A stretch of DNA of 6,913 bases from Rhodoferax sp. UBA5149 (lineage in GTDB: Bacteria; Pseudomonadota; Gammaproteobacteria; Burkholderiales; Burkholderiaceae_C): assembly GCF_002413825.1 (NCBI RefSeq), contig NZ_DHXT01000019.1, forward strand, positions 26,543 to 33,455. Direction: 5' to 3'. The position numbers were made by a program, and so were the translations under genes. Below the pieces are notes generated by a model, which had not been told where the DNA came from, did not search any database, and saw nothing but the letters and a program-made list of their open reading frames with translations. Positions 1-6,860 of this stretch are shown here, in pieces (within the stretch, counting starts at the first letter, position 1; each line of letters begins with the position of its first letter).

Positions 1-197
1 CCTTTGGGCAAAGCAGCTTCGATGCGGGCTCGCTCAGCCGCATACAAGGTTTCCACCGTCTTGGAGCCACGTGGCTCGGTCTTGACGGCTTTGAGTTCGA
101 CTTTGAGCTCGTACGGAAAGCGCTTCGCGTAGTCGTCCCAAGCCGTTTGCGCCCAGTCAGGCACACGCTGGCCGACCGCAACAATCACCACCCGCAC
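1..197 (-). CDS. rlmH: RlmH, 23S rRNA pseudouridine-1915 N3-methyltransferase (N-terminal part, cut by window edge)
   Basis: RlmH is a SPOUT-family methyltransferase that uses SAM to methylate the pseudouridine at position 1915 of 23S rRNA, in helix 69 of the 70S ribosome. Only about 66 of the roughly 155 residues usual for the family are present; the gene runs off the left edge. The protein begins VRVVIVAVGQRVPDWAQTAW and continues with DDYAKRFPYELKVELKAVKT, matching the family opening (AVGxKxPxW, then a YxxRFP motif). The SAM-binding knot lies in the missing C-terminal half, so its integrity cannot be judged. I chose the GTG at 197-195 because it places the conserved beta strand and AVGQ motif at the usual distance from the N-terminus. 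There is no good Shine-Dalgarno sequence. It starts 13 nt after the rsfS stop, and rsfS-rlmH is a widely conserved pair. Confidence 0.93.
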   Translation of the reverse strand, partial: MRVVIVAVGQRVPDWAQTAWDDYAKRFPYELKVELKAVKTEPRGSKTVETLYAAERARIEAALPK

Positions 198-210
198 AAA
201 AAAGACCCGG

Positions 211-996
211 TCAGGCTTTGCGCGCTGCCGTCTTCTTGGCCGGGGCTTTAACCGGTGTTTTCTTGGCGGCCACCTTGACGGCAACCTTCGCTGGCGCTTT
301 GGCCGACGTTTTCTTGGCGGCAGCCTTTGCCGGGGCGTTGACGGTTATTTTCTTCACGGCAACTTTCACCGCAGCCTTCGGAGCGGGTGTCGGCTTGGCG
401 GCCACGGCGGGCGCCCGGGACGGGGCCTGCTTCACAGCAGTTCTTTTAGCCGCCGGCTTCGCGGCGGCAGACTTGGCAGCCATGGTCTTCTTCACCTGCG
501 CTTTGGACGGGAAGGCTTCGGCCACACCCTTTTTGGCGGCATTGGAGCGCTTCAAATTACCCTCCACTTCGAGCGGCTTTTTGGTCGCCTTGACCGGCTC
601 GGCGATCTCTTTCTCGCCCGGCTTGGCAGCACCAAATTTGAGGCGAACCGGTTTTTCACCCCACAGCTCTTCCAGGTTGTAATACTGGCGGAAATTGGGT
701 TGCATGACGTGCACCACCGCCTGCCCGCAATCCACAATAATCCACTCGCCATTGGTCTCACCTTCAACCCGTGGTTTGGGGAAACCAGCATCCCGCACCG
801 CATCGCGCACGCTGCCAGCCAGCGCCTTGGTCTGACGGTTGGACGTACCTGATGCAATGATCACTCGCTCAAACAAGGCCGAAAGATGCTCGGTATCGAA
901 CACCTGGATGTCCTGGGCTTTGACGTCTTCCAGACCATCGACAATGGCACGCTGAAGTTTCTGAATGTCTTTTTTGGCAAGGGTTGAGTTAGTCAT
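211..996 (-). CDS. rsfS: Ribosomal silencing factor RsfS with a long Lys/Ala/Pro-rich C-terminal tail
   Basis: RsfS (Iojap/DUF143 family) binds ribosomal protein uL14 on the large subunit and blocks subunit joining, lowering translation in poor nutrient conditions. Residues 1 to about 120 are the usual domain: KAQDIQVFDTEHLS, VIIASGTSNRQTKALA, RVEGETNGEWIIVDCGQAVV, then HVMQPNFRQYYNLEELWGEK. The family is normally about 105-130 residues, but this protein has 261. The extra 140 residues are odd: after about residue 160 there are no acidic residues, about 24 Lys and 3 Arg in the last 97 residues, and recurring APAK and AAKKT units, as in histone-H1-like bacterial proteins. The start is the ATG at 996-994, whose A is shared with the nadD stop (TGATG). 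A TTG one codon upstream (999) is possible but less likely. The core assignment is firm; the tail's function is unknown, with RNA or DNA binding as inference. Confidence 0.95.
   Translation of the reverse strand: MTNSTLAKKDIQKLQRAIVDGLEDVKAQDIQVFDTEHLSALFERVIIASGTSNRQTKALAGSVRDAVRDAGFPKPRVEGETNGEWIIVDCGQAVVHVMQPNFRQYYNLEELWGEKPVRLKFGAAKPGEKEIAEPVKATKKPLEVEGNLKRSNAAKKGVAEAFPSKAQVKKTMAAKSAAAKPAAKRTAVKQAPSRAPAVAAKPTPAPKAAVKVAVKKITVNAPAKAAAKKTSAKAPAKVAVKVAAKKTPVKAPAKKTAARKA
214..507 (-). repeat. Low-complexity Lys/Ala/Pro coding repeat (RsfS tail)
   Basis: This is the DNA encoding the basic tail of RsfS. Related blocks recur, for example the near-identical stretches at about 252-273 and 303-324 (plus-strand core GTTTTCTTGGCGGC). 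At protein level APAK occurs at about residues 221, 234 and 251, and AAKKT at about 226 and 243, giving a spacing of 17 residues in the last units. Such repeats usually vary in length between strains through slippage or recombination; that is inference here. It remains in frame and ends at the rsfS stop. Confidence 0.75.
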
Positions 997-1622
997 CAAG
1001 TAGTCTGGTAAAGGTGGTGGTTGTCAATATAACGCGCAACTGGCTCAAAAACCAGTGGGGAAACGCTTTGATGCGCTGCAATTCGGGCCCGAATATCGGT
1101 TGCGCTGACAGGCATGGTTGGCATTCTGAGCCGCCTGAAACGCGATTCATGCGACTTCTGTGCAATAAATCGGGGTCTGGCCCCCGTCAAATCTTCACGT
1201 TCAGCTACACAAATTATAGCAAGCTGCAACACGTCCTGCCACGCGTGCCAGGTGGGTAGCGCGCGGGCCTGGTCTTCACCCATGACCAAAAACAGCTCGG
1301 CATCGGGCCATTGCAGTTTGAGTTCGCGCAAAGTATCTACCGTGTAACTCGGGCCCGCGCGCAGGGTTTCACGGGGGTCAACGACCACGCGGGGCAGCTC
1401 AGAAAACGCCAACTGCGCCATCGCCAGACGGTGATGGGCGGGGCTCAATGGCCGGGCCTTGTGCCAAGCCTGGCCGGTGGGAATAACGCGCAGCTCATCA
1501 AGTTGCAAATCTGCCACAGCCGCCTGCACCAGCGCAGCATGCGCGGTGTGGGGCGGGTCAAACGCACCGCCAAACACACCTATTCGCCTCGCCGCCACGG
1601 TCCGGGCGGGCGTCACACCCAT
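996..1622 (-). CDS. nadD: Nicotinate-mononucleotide adenylyltransferase NadD
   Basis: NadD joins ATP and nicotinate mononucleotide to give nicotinate adenine dinucleotide, the penultimate step of cytosolic NAD synthesis. The 208-residue protein is close to E. coli NadD (213). The nucleotidyltransferase signature GVFGGAFDPPHTAH is at residues 15-28 with the HxxH-type ATP motif. SYTVDTL is at 92-98, MGEDQARALPTWHAW at 114-128, and VSATDIR at 172-178 is the family's ISSTxIR-type motif. It ends VARYIDNHHLY, also typical. The ATG at 1622 lies 1 nt after the hemF stop (TGAGATG), with AAGGAA at 1638-1633 as ribosome binding site about 10 nt upstream. Its stop shares one base with the rsfS start. From about residue 134 onward third codon positions become AT-rich compared with the first part, including eleven consecutive A/T-ending codons (1223-1191); see the separate finding. 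Confidence 0.97.
   Translation of the reverse strand: MGVTPARTVAARRIGVFGGAFDPPHTAHAALVQAAVADLQLDELRVIPTGQAWHKARPLSPAHHRLAMAQLAFSELPRVVVDPRETLRAGPSYTVDTLRELKLQWPDAELFLVMGEDQARALPTWHAWQDVLQLAIICVAEREDLTGARPRFIAQKSHESRFRRLRMPTMPVSATDIRARIAAHQSVSPLVFEPVARYIDNHHLYQTT
1213..1221 (-). promoter_or_regulatory. Possible internal extended -10 promoter inside nadD
   Basis: On the minus strand the bases read TGCTATAAT, a perfect extended -10 (TGnTATAAT), inside the AT-rich patch of nadD. A start would fall near 1206, giving a leader of about 210 nt before rsfS. The region 16-18 bp upstream has no good -35 match, although extended -10 promoters can work without one. It could allow rsfS-rlmH to be transcribed apart from the upstream genes. 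It may equally be a chance result of the Leu-Ala-Ile-Ile codons, so this is a candidate only. Confidence 0.3.
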
Positions 1623-1623
1623 C

Positions 1624-2556
1624 TCACACCCATTCCTTGCGCACCAGGAACTTGCTGTACAAATCCGCTTCTGGTGACCCCGCTTCAGGCACGTTCTGAT
1701 ACGACCAGCTCACCAGCGGCGGCATGGACAACAGAATGGATTCGGTTCGCCCGCCCGACTGCAAGCCAAAGTGCGTGCCGCGGTCCCACACCAGATTGAA
1801 CTCGACATAGCGGCCACGCCGGTAGAGCTGAAACGCACGTTCGCGCTCGCCATACACCATCTCCTTGCGGCGCTCCACAAGAGGTAAGTAGGCCGTCAAA
1901 AACGAATCCCCCACCGACTGCATCAAGCCGAAGCTGTCATCAAAGCCCAACTCGGAAAAGTCATCAAAAAAGATGCCGCCCACGCCGCGCTGCTCGGCAC
2001 GGTGTTTCAAATAAAAATACTCATCGCACCAGATTTTGAAGCGCGGGTATTTGTCATCGCCATAAGGCGCCAGCGCGGTCTTGCAGGTGGCGTGGAAATG
2101 CACCGCGTCTTCCTCAAAACCGTAGTAGGGCGTCAAATCCATACCGCCGCCAAACCAGCACACCTCTTGACCGTCGCGCCCTTTGGCCGCCAGCATGCGC
2201 ACGTTCATGTGAACCGTCGGCACATAGGGATTGCGCGGATGAAACACCAGCGACACGCCCATGGCCTCAAACGGCGCGCCGGCCAGTTCCGGCCGGTGTT
2301 GCGTGGCCGAAGGCGGCAAGCTCGGGCCGCGCACGTGCGAAAAGCCACAGCCCGCACGCTCAAAAACAGGGCCACCCTCCAGAATCTGGGTGATACCGCT
2401 GCCCTGCAGCGTCTCGCCGGGCGCCTTTTGCCAGGCATCGGTCAAAAATGCAGCGCCATCCAGTTTCGCAATGGCGGTGGTAATGCGTGCCTGCAAACCC
2501 TGCAGATAGCGGCGCACCGCGTCGGTTCGCGGTGCATTCAGATTTTGCGCAGTCAT
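1624..2556 (-). CDS. hemF: Oxygen-dependent coproporphyrinogen III oxidase HemF
   Basis: HemF oxidatively decarboxylates two propionate side chains of coproporphyrinogen III to vinyl groups, giving protoporphyrinogen IX with O2 as oxidant; it is a soluble homodimer in heme synthesis. The 310 residues compare with 299 in E. coli. Family motifs are complete: VFHPRNPYVPTVHMNVR at 104-120, containing the His at position 106 equivalent to the important E. coli active-site His; WFGGGMDLTPYY at 134-145; WCDEYFYLKHR at 176-186 followed by RGVGGIFFDD at 190-199; and GRYVEFNLVWDRGTHFGLQS starting at 248. The ATG at 2556-2554 overlaps the purD stop by 4 nt (ATGA) and has no clear Shine-Dalgarno of its own, so translation probably depends on coupling to purD. 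Using this form implies the organism makes heme aerobically; an anaerobic HemN elsewhere cannot be excluded. Confidence 0.98.
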   Translation of the reverse strand: MTAQNLNAPRTDAVRRYLQGLQARITTAIAKLDGAAFLTDAWQKAPGETLQGSGITQILEGGPVFERAGCGFSHVRGPSLPPSATQHRPELAGAPFEAMGVSLVFHPRNPYVPTVHMNVRMLAAKGRDGQEVCWFGGGMDLTPYYGFEEDAVHFHATCKTALAPYGDDKYPRFKIWCDEYFYLKHRAEQRGVGGIFFDDFSELGFDDSFGLMQSVGDSFLTAYLPLVERRKEMVYGERERAFQLYRRGRYVEFNLVWDRGTHFGLQSGGRTESILLSMPPLVSWSYQNVPEAGSPEADLYSKFLVRKEWV

Positions 2557-3854
2557 GGCGTTGCGTGTTTGACGGCGCGATGGCCAATGTCAGTGCGGTA
2601 CTGCATGCCATCAAAATGAACGCCCAGCGCCACCTCGTAGGCACGCTGCTGCGCTTGGCGCACGTTGTCGGCCAGCACGGTCACGCACAAAACGCGCCCG
2701 CCGGACGTGACGACGTCGCCGTCTTTCATGGCGGTGCCTGCATGGAAGACGACGGCGTCGTCTTCTTGCTTGGGCAGCCCGGTGATGACATCACCCTTGC
2801 GCGGCTGCAGCGGGTAGCCATGTGCCGCCATGACGACGCCCAAGGCGGTGCGGCGATCCCACTGCAACTCGACCTGGTCCAGGTGGCCATGCGGGCCCGG
2901 CTCGGTGGCAGCCAGCATCACATCGACCAGATCGGTCTTGAGTCGCATCAAAATTGGCTGGGTCTCGGGGTCGCCCATGCGGCAGTTGAACTCCAGCGTT
3001 TTGGGATGGCCATTGGCATCGATCATCAGCCCGGCGTACAGAAAACCCGTGAACGGAATGCCGTCTTTTTCCATGCCCCGGATGGTGGGCAAAATGATTT
3101 CCCGCATGGCGCGGGCGTGCACATCGGGCGTTACCACGGGCGCGGGCGAATACGCGCCCATGCCGCCGGTGTTGGGGCCCAGGTCGTCATCCAGCAGGCG
3201 CTTGTGGTCCTGGCTGGTGGCCAGTGGCAGCACATTCTTGCCGTCGCACATCACGATAAAGCTGGCTTCTTCACCGGTCAAAAATTCTTCAATAACAACG
3301 CGCGCGCCACCTTCGTTGTGGGTCACGCCGAGGGTGTTGTCCAGCAGCATGAAGTCAACCGCTTCGTGCGCCTCGGCCAGGGTCAGGGCCACCACCACTC
3401 CCTTGCCGGCGGCCAGACCGTCGGCCTTGACCACAATCGGGGCGCCCTTTTTATCGAGGTACGCGTGGGCCGCCACCGGGTCGGTGAAGGTCTCGTAGTC
3501 CGCCGTGGGAATGCCATGACGCTTCATGAACGCCTTGGAGAAGGCTTTGGAGCTCTCCAGTTGCGCGGCCGCCTGGGTCGGGCCAAACACACGCAGGCCG
3601 TGTTTGCGAAACTCATCGACCACGCCCGCCGCCAGCGGACCTTCAGGCCCGACCACCGTGAGCGCAATCTTTTTAGAAACCGCCCACGCCCGCAGTTCGT
3701 GGACACCCGTGATATTGACGTTTTCCAGCCGGGCGTCCAGCGCGGTGCCGCCATTGCCCGGCGCCACGTAAATCGTTTGTACCTTGGGCGACTGCGCCAA
3801 TTTCCAGGCCAGGGCATGTTCACGGCCACCGCCGCCAATCACGAGGATATTCAT
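2553..3854 (-). CDS. purD: Phosphoribosylamine-glycine ligase PurD (GAR synthetase)
   Basis: PurD ligates glycine to 5-phosphoribosylamine with ATP, forming glycinamide ribonucleotide, the second step of de novo purine synthesis. Its 433 residues match the family (E. coli 429). The N-terminal domain opens MNILVIGGGGREHALAWKLA. An ATP-grasp domain follows from about residue 100, with the glycine-rich loop VVKADGLAAGKGVVVA at 141-156, the stretch QDHKRLLDDDLGPNTGGMGA at 215-234, and the PurD signature FNCRMGDPETQ at 289-299 near the metal-ATP site. The C-terminal PurD domain (GDVITGLPK and onward) is complete. The ATG at 3854 overlaps the yebC stop in an ATGA, and the purD stop in turn overlaps the hemF start in the same way, so expression of the three is probably linked. 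Other purine genes are not visible in the window. Confidence 0.98.
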   Translation of the reverse strand: MNILVIGGGGREHALAWKLAQSPKVQTIYVAPGNGGTALDARLENVNITGVHELRAWAVSKKIALTVVGPEGPLAAGVVDEFRKHGLRVFGPTQAAAQLESSKAFSKAFMKRHGIPTADYETFTDPVAAHAYLDKKGAPIVVKADGLAAGKGVVVALTLAEAHEAVDFMLLDNTLGVTHNEGGARVVIEEFLTGEEASFIVMCDGKNVLPLATSQDHKRLLDDDLGPNTGGMGAYSPAPVVTPDVHARAMREIILPTIRGMEKDGIPFTGFLYAGLMIDANGHPKTLEFNCRMGDPETQPILMRLKTDLVDVMLAATEPGPHGHLDQVELQWDRRTALGVVMAAHGYPLQPRKGDVITGLPKQEDDAVVFHAGTAMKDGDVVTSGGRVLCVTVLADNVRQAQQRAYEVALGVHFDGMQYRTDIGHRAVKHATP

Positions 3855-4585
3855 AGCGCTTCGCTGTCAATTTCTGCGTTGTGGTAAATGTTTTGCGTGT
3901 CGTCCAACTCTTCGAGCACATCCAGCAGTTTTTGCATGCGCACGGCATCGTCGCCCGTGAGCTCAATCGGGTTTTCGGCGCGCATGGTGACCTCGGCCAT
4001 TTCAGGCTTCAGACCGGCGGCTTCCAGGGCGTTCTTGACCGCCTCGAAGTCGGCATAGGCGGTCAACACCTCGATGGCACCGTCGTCGTCGGTGATCACG
4101 TCTTCGGCGCCGGCTTCCAGCGCCACTTCCATGACCTTGTCTTCATTGGTGCCGGGGGCAAAAATCAGCTGGCCGCAATGCTTGAACTGGAACACCACCG
4201 AGCCTTCGGTGCCCATGTTGCCGCCGTATTTGGAAAACGCGTGGCGCACTTCAGCCACCGTGCGCACCTTGTTGTCGGTCATGGTGTCGACCAGGATGGC
4301 GGCGCCGCCAATGCCGTAGCCTTCGTAGCGAATTTCTTCGTAATGCACGCCTTCCTGGTTGCCGGTGGCCTTGTCGATGTTGTATTTGACGCGGTCCGCC
4401 GGCATGTTGGCGGCCTTGGCGCGCTCCACAGCCAGGCGCAGACGCGGGTTGGTGGCCAGATCGCCGCCACCGGCGCGGGCCGCCACCGTGATTTCACGAA
4501 TGATGCGCGTCCACACCTTGCCCCGCTTTTCGTCCTGACGACCTTTACGGTGCTGAATATTGGCCCATTTACTGTGTCCTGCCAC
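3851..4585 (-). CDS. yebC: YebC/PmpR/TACO1-family protein (translation factor or transcriptional regulator)
   Basis: This family was first described as a DNA-binding regulator (PmpR, YebC). More recent work on bacterial and mitochondrial (TACO1) members shows a role in relieving ribosome stalling, especially at proline runs. Which role applies here cannot be told from sequence. The 244 residues are the normal length and all three domains are present: MAGHSKWANIQHRKGRQDEK at the start with RGKVWTRIIREI after it, RYEGYGIGGAAILVDTMTDN at 86-105, AFSKYGGNMGTEGSVVFQF at 116-134, and LDVLEELDDTQNIYHN at 221-236. The start is a GTG (4585-4583), with AAGGA six nt upstream; no upstream start fits the family N-terminus better. 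It is the first gene of the minus-strand cluster and its stop overlaps the purD ATG by 4 nt. Confidence 0.96.
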   Translation of the reverse strand: MAGHSKWANIQHRKGRQDEKRGKVWTRIIREITVAARAGGGDLATNPRLRLAVERAKAANMPADRVKYNIDKATGNQEGVHYEEIRYEGYGIGGAAILVDTMTDNKVRTVAEVRHAFSKYGGNMGTEGSVVFQFKHCGQLIFAPGTNEDKVMEVALEAGAEDVITDDDGAIEVLTAYADFEAVKNALEAAGLKPEMAEVTMRAENPIELTGDDAVRMQKLLDVLEELDDTQNIYHNAEIDSEAL

Positions 4586-4591
4586 GGGGAA

Positions 4592-4596
4592 TCCTT
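4592..4596 (-). promoter_or_regulatory. Ribosome binding site of yebC
   Basis: AAGGA on the minus strand ends six nt before the GTG at 4585. This is the clearest Shine-Dalgarno sequence in the six-gene cluster and supports GTG as the true start of yebC. The downstream genes mostly lack comparable sites, which fits translational coupling from this first gene. Confidence 0.7.
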
Positions 4597-4634
4597 CAAA
4601 AATTCGTTACGCTAGTCAATCAATTGTACTTTTT

Positions 4635-4640
4635 GAGGAA
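4635..4640 (+). promoter_or_regulatory. Ribosome binding site that fixes the upp start
   Basis: GAGGAA lies seven nt before the ATG at 4648. This spacing selects that ATG over the in-frame TTG at 4624, which lies upstream of the site and has no site of its own. Confidence 0.75.
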
Positions 4641-4647
4641 ACCCGAC

Positions 4648-5298
<651 letters not shown>

Positions 5299-5320
5299 GT
5301 CTTTAAATAAAATCGACCAC

Positions 5321-5363
5321 TAGCCCCCGTATTACTTGCGCAAGCAGCTATTTATTTGATAGC
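5321..5363. repeat. Probable dispersed intergenic repeat with two palindromes
   Basis: In the convergent gap, a perfect 10-bp palindrome CTTGCGCAAG (5335-5344) is followed after two bases by the hairpin GCTAT/ATAGC (5347-5351 and 5359-5363) with a seven-base loop. The stretch resembles, from memory, short intergenic repeats common in Comamonadaceae genomes that carry an AGCTGCTTGCGC-like core next to a GCTAT...ATAGC hairpin. Only one copy is in this window, so dispersal cannot be shown here. It could act in mRNA 3' ends of upp or sbcB, but has no T-run of an intrinsic terminator. Confidence 0.45.
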
Positions 5364-5372
5364 GAATAGACG

Positions 5373-5393
5373 CCGCAGCGCTTCAAGCTGCGG
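5373..5393. terminator. GC-rich stem-loop abutting the sbcB stop codon
   Basis: CCGCAGC (5373-5379) pairs perfectly with GCTGCGG (5387-5393) around a seven-base loop. On the minus strand the stem begins immediately after the sbcB TGA. There is no U-tract after the stem on either strand, so it is not a canonical Rho-independent terminator. It could stabilise the 3' end of the sbcB or upp message or weakly terminate between the convergent genes. The rest of 5299-5393 holds only the palindromic repeat listed separately. Confidence 0.35.
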
Positions 5394-6860
5394 TCATGGG
5401 CGTTGCGGCGCAATCATTTCCGCATAGTCGTACAGCGCGCCCAAAACTTCTTCGCCACGCGCATCGGCGGCTTCAGAAAGCTGGTCAATCTCGTCAAACA
5501 GAGCCTCCACGGTGCGCGCGCCCTCCTCGCCGTCAAACAGCCGGGCCACGCGATGCGCCTCCCAACGCGCGGCCTCGTCCGGTGTCAGGCTCGCCGGGAA
5601 ATTGCGGGCCCGGTAGCGAAACACCAACTCGTCCAGGCGCGGATCGTCAAACGCGTAGCGCGCCGCCACCAGCTTCTCACTGGACAGGTGGCGCAGCTGG
5701 TTGAGGCGGCGGCGGTCCGCGTCGTCCAGGAAGCCGCCGTATAAATCCTCGTCCACGTCGGGTGTGGCATCTTTTGGGCGCTTGAACACCTCGGGCCAGA
5801 TGCCGCTCATGTCAGGCAAGGCCTGGGCTCGCAGCGCATGGTCCAGTTGGGCGTCCAGTTGCAGGCCCCAGCGCTCGGCCATCGCGAGTGACAGTGTCTT
5901 GAGATTACTCATCACCATCGGCGACTTGTTCAGGTGGATCGACTTGAGCGGTAACCGCGTCACGCCTGGCGGCAGCTCATCGCGTTTGCTGAACAAGCGC
6001 AGGCGGATATCAGCGGCGTTCATGCTCGCCAGCTCGCTCGGGTCGAAGGCCAAATCCCAGGCGATCAGCTCGTTCTTGTTGACCGGGTGCATGGCCAGCG
6101 GCCACATCAGGGCCAGACAGCCCCGCTCGCTGGGAAACATGCCGGAGATATGCAGAAACGGCCGGGCGCGGGCGACCGTTGTCGGCAACCCGAGCTCGGC
6201 CATGACGCGATCCTTTTTGTGCAGCCCGAAGCAAAACTCAAACAAGCGTGGCTGGGTGGCTCTGATCAGCCGCGCCAGGGCGATGGTGGCGCGCACGTCG
6301 CTCAGCGCATCGTGCGCCGCCTCGTGCACCAGGCCATTGGCCGCCGCCAAATCAGTCAGCTTGAAGCTGGCGCCGCCTTCGGGCTTGGCAGGCCAAACAA
6401 TGCCCTCGGGCCGCAGCGCATAAGCGGTGCGCACCACGTCCAGCAGGTCCCAGCGCCCGCAGTTGTTTTGCCACTCGCGCGCATAGGGGTCGATCAGGTT
6501 GCGCCAAAACATGAAACGCGTGATCTCGTCATCAAAGCGGATGGTGTTGTAGCCCACACCAATGGTGCCGGGCAGGCTGAAGGCCTGCTCGATGTGCGCC
6601 GCGAACTGGTATTCGGGCACGCCTTTTTCCAGGCACAGCTGCGGCGTGATACCGGTGATCAGGCAGGACTGCGGATCGGGCAGGAAGTCATTCGCCGGTT
6701 GGCAGTACAGCATGATCGGCTCACCGACCTCCACCAGATCGGCGTCGGTCCGAATCGCGGCGAACTGCGCTGGCCGGTCACGCCGCACCTGGGTGCCAAA
6801 GGTCTCGTAGTCGTGCCAGAGGAAGGTGTGGCTGACAGGTGAATGCATCATGACGGACAT
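5394..6860 (-). CDS. sbcB: Exodeoxyribonuclease I (ExoI, SbcB)
   Basis: ExoI degrades single-stranded DNA 3' to 5', releasing mononucleotides; it acts in mismatch repair, recombination and clean-up of DNA ends. The 488-residue protein aligns over its length with E. coli SbcB (475). The DEDDh exonuclease residues are in place: D17 and E19 in WHDYETFG, D110 in IRFDDE, H183 and D188 in AAHDALSDVRATIALARL. Between them lie RPAQFAAIRTDADL, LITGITPQ and RWDLLDVVRTAYALRPEGI. The SH3-like middle (HISGMFPSERG, IHLNKSPM) and helical C-terminal part (DEDLYGGFLDDADRR, FRYRARNFPASL) are present. About 45 residues follow the last recognisable motif. The start is uncertain: ATG at 6860 overlaps the upstream stop as TGATG and is preferred; GTG at 6863 or ATGs at 6851 and 6848 (GGTGA eight nt before 6851) are alternatives that leave the catalytic domain unchanged. 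Confidence 0.96.
   Translation of the reverse strand: MSVMMHSPVSHTFLWHDYETFGTQVRRDRPAQFAAIRTDADLVEVGEPIMLYCQPANDFLPDPQSCLITGITPQLCLEKGVPEYQFAAHIEQAFSLPGTIGVGYNTIRFDDEITRFMFWRNLIDPYAREWQNNCGRWDLLDVVRTAYALRPEGIVWPAKPEGGASFKLTDLAAANGLVHEAAHDALSDVRATIALARLIRATQPRLFEFCFGLHKKDRVMAELGLPTTVARARPFLHISGMFPSERGCLALMWPLAMHPVNKNELIAWDLAFDPSELASMNAADIRLRLFSKRDELPPGVTRLPLKSIHLNKSPMVMSNLKTLSLAMAERWGLQLDAQLDHALRAQALPDMSGIWPEVFKRPKDATPDVDEDLYGGFLDDADRRRLNQLRHLSSEKLVAARYAFDDPRLDELVFRYRARNFPASLTPDEAARWEAHRVARLFDGEEGARTVEALFDEIDQLSEAADARGEEVLGALYDYAEMIAPQRP

Larger units (their letters stand above)
4586..4647. promoter_or_regulatory. Divergent promoter region between yebC and upp
   Basis: These 62 bp separate two start codons facing away from each other and must hold, or sit very near, the promoters for both units. 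The stretch is AT-rich relative to its flanks. For yebC, TACAAT on the minus strand (4628-4623) matches the -10 consensus at five of six positions and would give a leader of about 30 nt; no convincing -35 lies upstream of it. For upp, I could not assign a satisfactory -10/-35 pair. An imperfect inverted repeat AGTCAA/TTGTACT (4614-4630) covers the candidate -10 and could be an operator, but it is short. No riboswitch or PurR-type box was recognised. Confidence 0.4.

Noticed and set aside
218..682. Plus-strand frame encoding Ala/Phe/Leu-rich, membrane-like protein opposite the rsfS tail
   Set aside because: The hydrophobic look follows from reading the Lys/Ala codons of the RsfS tail on the opposite strand; there is no supporting start signal or domain.
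997..999. TTG as the rsfS start codon, one codon upstream
   Set aside because: The ATG immediately following overlaps the nadD stop in a TGATG and is the stronger codon; the change is a single residue.
1171..1186. CGGGG/CCCCG stem inside nadD that could suggest a terminator or repeat
   Set aside because: It lies within intact coding sequence, has no following T-run for a terminator on either strand, and the encoded residues fit the NadD family.
2487..3887. Plus-strand open frame of 466 codons antisense to purD
   Set aside because: It lies opposite purD, which has full family motifs. The translation is rich in His, Gln and Arg with no recognisable domain, as expected for the mirror frame of a GC3-rich gene.
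3881..4615. Plus-strand open frame of 244 codons antisense to yebC
   Set aside because: It mirrors the intact yebC gene and its product shows no family motif.
4624..4647. TTG at 4624 as the upp start
   Set aside because: The Shine-Dalgarno GAGGAA lies downstream of it and is well placed for the ATG at 4648.
6087..6842. Plus-strand open frame of 251 codons antisense to sbcB
   Set aside because: It mirrors the catalytic domain of sbcB, whose DEDDh residues are all in place; the product looks random and Gln/Arg-rich.
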